DNA from: an uncultured Dysgonomonas sp.
GTDB lineage: Bacteria; Bacteroidota; Bacteroidia; Bacteroidales; Dysgonomonadaceae
Direction: 5' to 3'
Assembly (NCBI RefSeq): GCF_900079725.1
Contig: NZ_LT599032.1
Span: 4,584,054-4,648,053, forward strand
Length of the DNA stretch: 64,000 nt
Notes under the pieces: model-generated
Told to the model about the DNA's origin: nothing
The model's database searches: none
The model's input: only the letters and a program-made list of their open reading frames with translations
In this document: one piece after another, positions 61,062-64,000 of the stretch
Position numbering within the stretch: the stretch's first letter is position 1
How the letters are laid out: each line of letters starts with the position of its first letter
Translations under genes and position numbers: made by a program

Positions 61062-62051
61062 ATGGATATTATAGCAAAATCGTGGTGCTGGCAACAGCAG
61101 GGTAAACCTACAGATCTTATTCTTAAAGAAAAAAGAATAGGGGAGTTAGGTGATGATGAGGTTCTGGTTCGGAATACTGTCATCGGTCTCAACCCTGTGG
61201 ATTGGAAACTCATAGAGTATGGGTATCCTCAGTGGTCGGCAGGGTTCGTTCCCGGAGTAGACGCGGCAGGTATAGTTCTTGCAGTGGGTGGTCGTATGAC
61301 TCATATACGAGTTGGAGCACGGGTTTGCTATCATACCGATTTATCAAAGGATGGCAGTTTTAGCACACATACAATTGTACCCGGTTATGCACTTATGCAT
61401 ATCCCCGATAAAGTCAGCGATTTTGCAGCAGCTTCTTTCCCATGTCCATCATTAACGGCTTGGCAGGCCTTTCGTAAAGTGCCGGATATGAAAAACCGTA
61501 ATGTATTGGTAAGTGGAGCAGGTGGCTCTGTGGGATATTTTCTTACACAATTATTACTCCATACAGGAGCCCGTGTATATGTGACAGCAGGAACAAAGCA
61601 TCATACCGAATTTCAGGAAATGGGAGTGAGAGAAGCTATAGATTATAAAGATACCGACTGGAAAGATAAAATGATAAGTACTCTACAAGGCAATTTATTC
61701 GATGCGGTTTTCGATACCGTAAATGGGAGTCATGCAGCTAGTCTTTCCCCGCTACTCGGATATTATGGGCATCTGATTGCTATACAAGACCGAGTCGAAA
61801 AGGCTCCGCTATCAGCATTTACAACATGCATATCGTTGCACGAGATAGCGCTGGGAGCCATTCACAGACACGGTTCGCGCAAGCAGATTGCCGAACTTAT
61901 GCAAGATGGAGAGATATTGCTGGATAAGATAGGGAACGGAACGTTGAAGCTAAGACAACAATCTGTCGATAATTTTGATAATCTTCCCCTACATCTGGCC
62001 GAAATGAAGAAAAATAATACTGAAGTAAAATATATTATAAAAGTTCTATAA
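61062..62051 (+). CDS. Zinc-independent MDR oxidoreductase (quinone reductase-like)
   Basis: 329 aa, medium-chain dehydrogenase/reductase. The GroES-like N-terminal domain (about 25-130, GLNPVDWKLIEYG, PGVDAAGIVLAVG) lacks the zinc ligands of alcohol dehydrogenases. The Rossmann domain holds NVLVSGAGGSVGYFLTQLLL (about 148-167) with the glycine-rich nucleotide-binding loop, and DAVFDTVNG. Such proteins reduce quinones or enones with NADPH. It sits between the DUF2628 gene (12 bp) and ilvB (15 bp). Its link to branched-chain amino acid synthesis is not obvious; it may be a passenger or a redox-protection enzyme. Confidence 0.87.
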   Translation: MDIIAKSWCWQQQGKPTDLILKEKRIGELGDDEVLVRNTVIGLNPVDWKLIEYGYPQWSAGFVPGVDAAGIVLAVGGRMTHIRVGARVCYHTDLSKDGSFSTHTIVPGYALMHIPDKVSDFAAASFPCPSLTAWQAFRKVPDMKNRNVLVSGAGGSVGYFLTQLLLHTGARVYVTAGTKHHTEFQEMGVREAIDYKDTDWKDKMISTLQGNLFDAVFDTVNGSHAASLSPLLGYYGHLIAIQDRVEKAPLSAFTTCISLHEIALGAIHRHGSRKQIAELMQDGEILLDKIGNGTLKLRQQSVDNFDNLPLHLAEMKKNNTEVKYIIKVL

Positions 62052-62066
62052 GCATTATATATAATC

Positions 62067-63767
62067 ATGAATAAGCAAATAACAGGAAGTGAAGCCCTTA
62101 TCCGTTCCTTGATAAATGAAGGGGTAGATACTATATTCGGATATCCGGGAGGTGCTATTATGCCCGTATTCGATTGTTTATACGATTTCAAAAAAGAGAT
62201 TAATCATATCCTTGTTCGTCACGAACAGGGCGCAACGCACGCAGCGCAAGGCTATGCACGCACGTCGGGCAAAGTTGGAGTGGCTCTTGTGACATCCGGT
62301 CCCGGTGCCACGAACGCAGTTACAGGTATAGCCGATGCTATGCTCGACAGTACGCCTATGATTGTGATATCCGGTCAGGTTGTTTCTTCCCTTTTGGGTA
62401 GTGATGCCTTTCAGGAAGCCGATGTTGTGGGCATTACCCAGCCTATTTCGAAATGGTCGTATCAGATACGCCGTCCCGAAGATATGGCATGGGCGGTTGC
62501 CAGGGCGTTTTATATAGCTTCTACCGGTCGGCCCGGCCCGGTTGTACTTGATATAACCAAAGATGCCCAGTTTGGAAAGGTGGATAATTACACATATGAA
62601 GAAGAAGCATTTATACGCAGCTATCAGCCAAAGCCTGATGTTAAAGACGCTGAAATAGAAGCAGCAGCGCAAATAATAAATGATGCAAAAAAACCTTTGG
62701 CTCTGGTTGGACAAGGCGTTATTTTGGGAAATGCAGAAAAAGAATTACTTGCTTTTCTTGAAAAATCAGGTGTTCCGGCAGCATCCACTGTATTAGGCCT
62801 TTCGGCCATACCATCCGATCATCCGCAACATGTAGGAATGTTGGGTATGCATGGCAACATTGGGCCTAACCGCAAGACGAATGAGTGTGATGTGTTGATT
62901 GCCATTGGTATGCGTTTTGACGACCGTGTAACCGGAGATTTGAAGACATATGCCAAACAGGCAAAGATTATACATTTCGATATAGATAAGGCAGAAATAA
63001 ATAAAAATGTGACTGTAACTGCGCGTGTATTAGGCGATGTAAAAGACTCTTTACCCAAAGTTACAGAGAAACTTAAAGGAAATCAATTTCCTGAATGGCT
63101 GGCTGAATTCCGGGCTTGCGACGATGAGGAATATAACTTTGTTATCAAAGATGAACTACATCCCGAATCAGGAAAACTGAAGATGGGAGAAGTTATAAAT
63201 AAAGTATCGGAAGCTACGAATAACGATGCTGTGCTTGTTACAGATGTAGGGCAACACCAGATGATGGGTGTTCGCTATTTCAAATACAACCGTAGCCGTA
63301 GCGTGGTTACTTCCGGCGGACTGGGAACAATGGGATTTGGGCTTCCGGCAGCTATCGGAGCTAAATACGGTGCACCTGACCGTACAGTATGTTTATTCGT
63401 GGGCGATGGAGGTATACAAATGACTATCCAGGAACTAGGTACTATTATGCAAACTGGCATTGACGTCAAAATCGTAATTTTGAATAATCACTTTTTGGGA
63501 ATGGTACGCCAATGGCAGGAACTTTTCTTTGACGAACGGTATTCCGAAACAGTAATGAAAAATCCTGATTTTGTGAAAATAGCTGAGGCATATAATATTC
63601 CGGCTAAAAAGGTGGATACAAGAGAAGAGTTGGATAAAGCTATAGCGGACATGCTGAGCAGCAAAGGTTCTTATTTGCTGGATGTGCAGGTAGAGGCAAA
63701 AGGAATGGTATATCCGATGGTTCCGGCCGGTACATGTGTAACAAATATATTATTGGGAAATGAATAA
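62067..63767 (+). CDS. ilvB: Acetolactate synthase large (catalytic) subunit
   Basis: Condenses two pyruvates, or pyruvate and 2-oxobutyrate, in the first common step of Val/Leu/Ile synthesis. 566 aa, standard length. Catalytic Glu53 of the TPP site is in VRHEQGATHAAQGYAR. FGYPGGAIMPVFD, the TPP-binding motif VGDGGIQMTIQELGTIMQTG with ILNNHFLGMVRQW, and FAD-domain blocks VGQGVILGNAEKEL and GMRFDDRVTGDLK are present. The biosynthetic (IlvB/IlvI) rather than catabolic form is indicated by the adjacent regulatory subunit gene and the FAD-type central domain. 61 bp separate it from ilvN. Confidence 0.97.
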   Translation: MNKQITGSEALIRSLINEGVDTIFGYPGGAIMPVFDCLYDFKKEINHILVRHEQGATHAAQGYARTSGKVGVALVTSGPGATNAVTGIADAMLDSTPMIVISGQVVSSLLGSDAFQEADVVGITQPISKWSYQIRRPEDMAWAVARAFYIASTGRPGPVVLDITKDAQFGKVDNYTYEEEAFIRSYQPKPDVKDAEIEAAAQIINDAKKPLALVGQGVILGNAEKELLAFLEKSGVPAASTVLGLSAIPSDHPQHVGMLGMHGNIGPNRKTNECDVLIAIGMRFDDRVTGDLKTYAKQAKIIHFDIDKAEINKNVTVTARVLGDVKDSLPKVTEKLKGNQFPEWLAEFRACDDEEYNFVIKDELHPESGKLKMGEVINKVSEATNNDAVLVTDVGQHQMMGVRYFKYNRSRSVVTSGGLGTMGFGLPAAIGAKYGAPDRTVCLFVGDGGIQMTIQELGTIMQTGIDVKIVILNNHFLGMVRQWQELFFDERYSETVMKNPDFVKIAEAYNIPAKKVDTREELDKAIADMLSSKGSYLLDVQVEAKGMVYPMVPAGTCVTNILLGNE

Positions 63768-63828
63768 TTAATTAGCAAATTTGAATGTTTGCAAATATGT
63801 TAATTCTAAAATTTTCAAATTAAAAATT

Positions 63829-64000
63829 ATGCAAGATAAAACATTATATACAGTAACCATTTTTTCGGAAAATACAGTCGGGCTGCTCAGTCAGGTAACC
63901 AGTGTATTTACCCGTCGCCAGCTGAATATAGAAACTCTTTCTGTATCGCCTTCAGCATTGAAAGGGATACACAAGTTTACGATCACTGTTTTTTGCGACG
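63829..64000 (+). CDS. ilvN: Acetolactate synthase regulatory subunit, N-terminal part (runs off right edge)
   Basis: The first 57 codons are present. The sequence QDKTLYTVTIFSENTVGLLS opens an ACT domain, and TSVFTRRQLNIETLSVSPS is the IlvN/IlvH signature with the residues that form the valine-binding dimer interface. Valine binding to this subunit inhibits the complex in known enzymes. The ATG at 63829 follows an A/T-rich stretch typical of Bacteroidetes start regions. The remainder lies beyond base 64000, where ilvC and leu genes would often follow. Confidence 0.95.
   Translation, partial: MQDKTLYTVTIFSENTVGLLSQVTSVFTRRQLNIETLSVSPSALKGIHKFTITVFCD

Overview
The window looks like the chromosome of an anaerobic Bacteroidales bacterium. 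The evidence is three SusC-type TonB receptors (two with a SusD partner), a FecR/ECF sigma pair, a hybrid two-component regulator, BACON and DUF-rich lipoproteins, TAnnTTTG promoter boxes, AT-rich start regions without clear Shine-Dalgarno sites, and low GC. The gene set fits a Dysgonomonas-like gut or plant-fibre degrader, but genus cannot be fixed from this sequence alone. I saw no tRNA, rRNA, CRISPR array, prophage or insertion sequence.

Layout. 1-2838 (minus): ECF sigma factor, FecR anti-sigma factor and the start of a SusC receptor with a signalling STN domain; this locus runs off the left edge. 3790-5545 (plus): a peroxide-defence group (OhrR-type regulator, nitroreductase, thiol peroxidase), with a clear OhrR-like operator in front of the regulator. 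6103-7314 (minus): a ROK repressor with a palindromic candidate operator in its own leader.

8375-31511 (plus): a 15-gene polysaccharide utilisation locus (PUL1). It carries SusC/SusD, a DUF5018/DUF4623-like surface lipoprotein, a GlcNAc 2-epimerase very like mammalian RENBP, a sugar porter, GH20, GH5, a sialate O-acetylesterase, a NagX/DUF5009 membrane protein, two GHL10 proteins, two DUF4434 proteins, a metallophosphoesterase and a free seven-bladed sensor propeller. It appears aimed at a GlcNAc/ManNAc-containing, acetylated glycan. It resembles Bacteroides nan loci but has no sialidase or sialate lyase here. It is the best candidate for an undescribed system.

31607-56812: a xyloglucan utilisation locus. 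On the minus strand are GH31 (with PA14 insert), SusC, SusD, a three-module glycan-binding lipoprotein, BACON-GH5 and GH2. On the plus strand are the hybrid two-component regulator, GH95, GH3 and GH43. GH95 suggests fucosylated xyloglucan. Two copies of an ACATTTnnCCCCC direct repeat with a 22-bp period lie 63-64 bp upstream of the -7 boxes of GH31 and GH95, and are the likely binding sites of the regulator.

56927-58130 (minus): an SGNH esterase and a small membrane protein. 58402-64000 (plus): a branched-chain amino acid operon, ilvD - DUF2628 membrane protein - quinone-oxidoreductase-like protein - ilvB - ilvN (cut by the right edge). It is preceded by a good promoter, a Leu/Ile/Val-rich leader peptide and mutually exclusive antiterminator and terminator hairpins: a complete attenuator. 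Dispersed repeats lie at 7606-7808 and 52289-52404, and fold-back repeats flank the GH43 gene.
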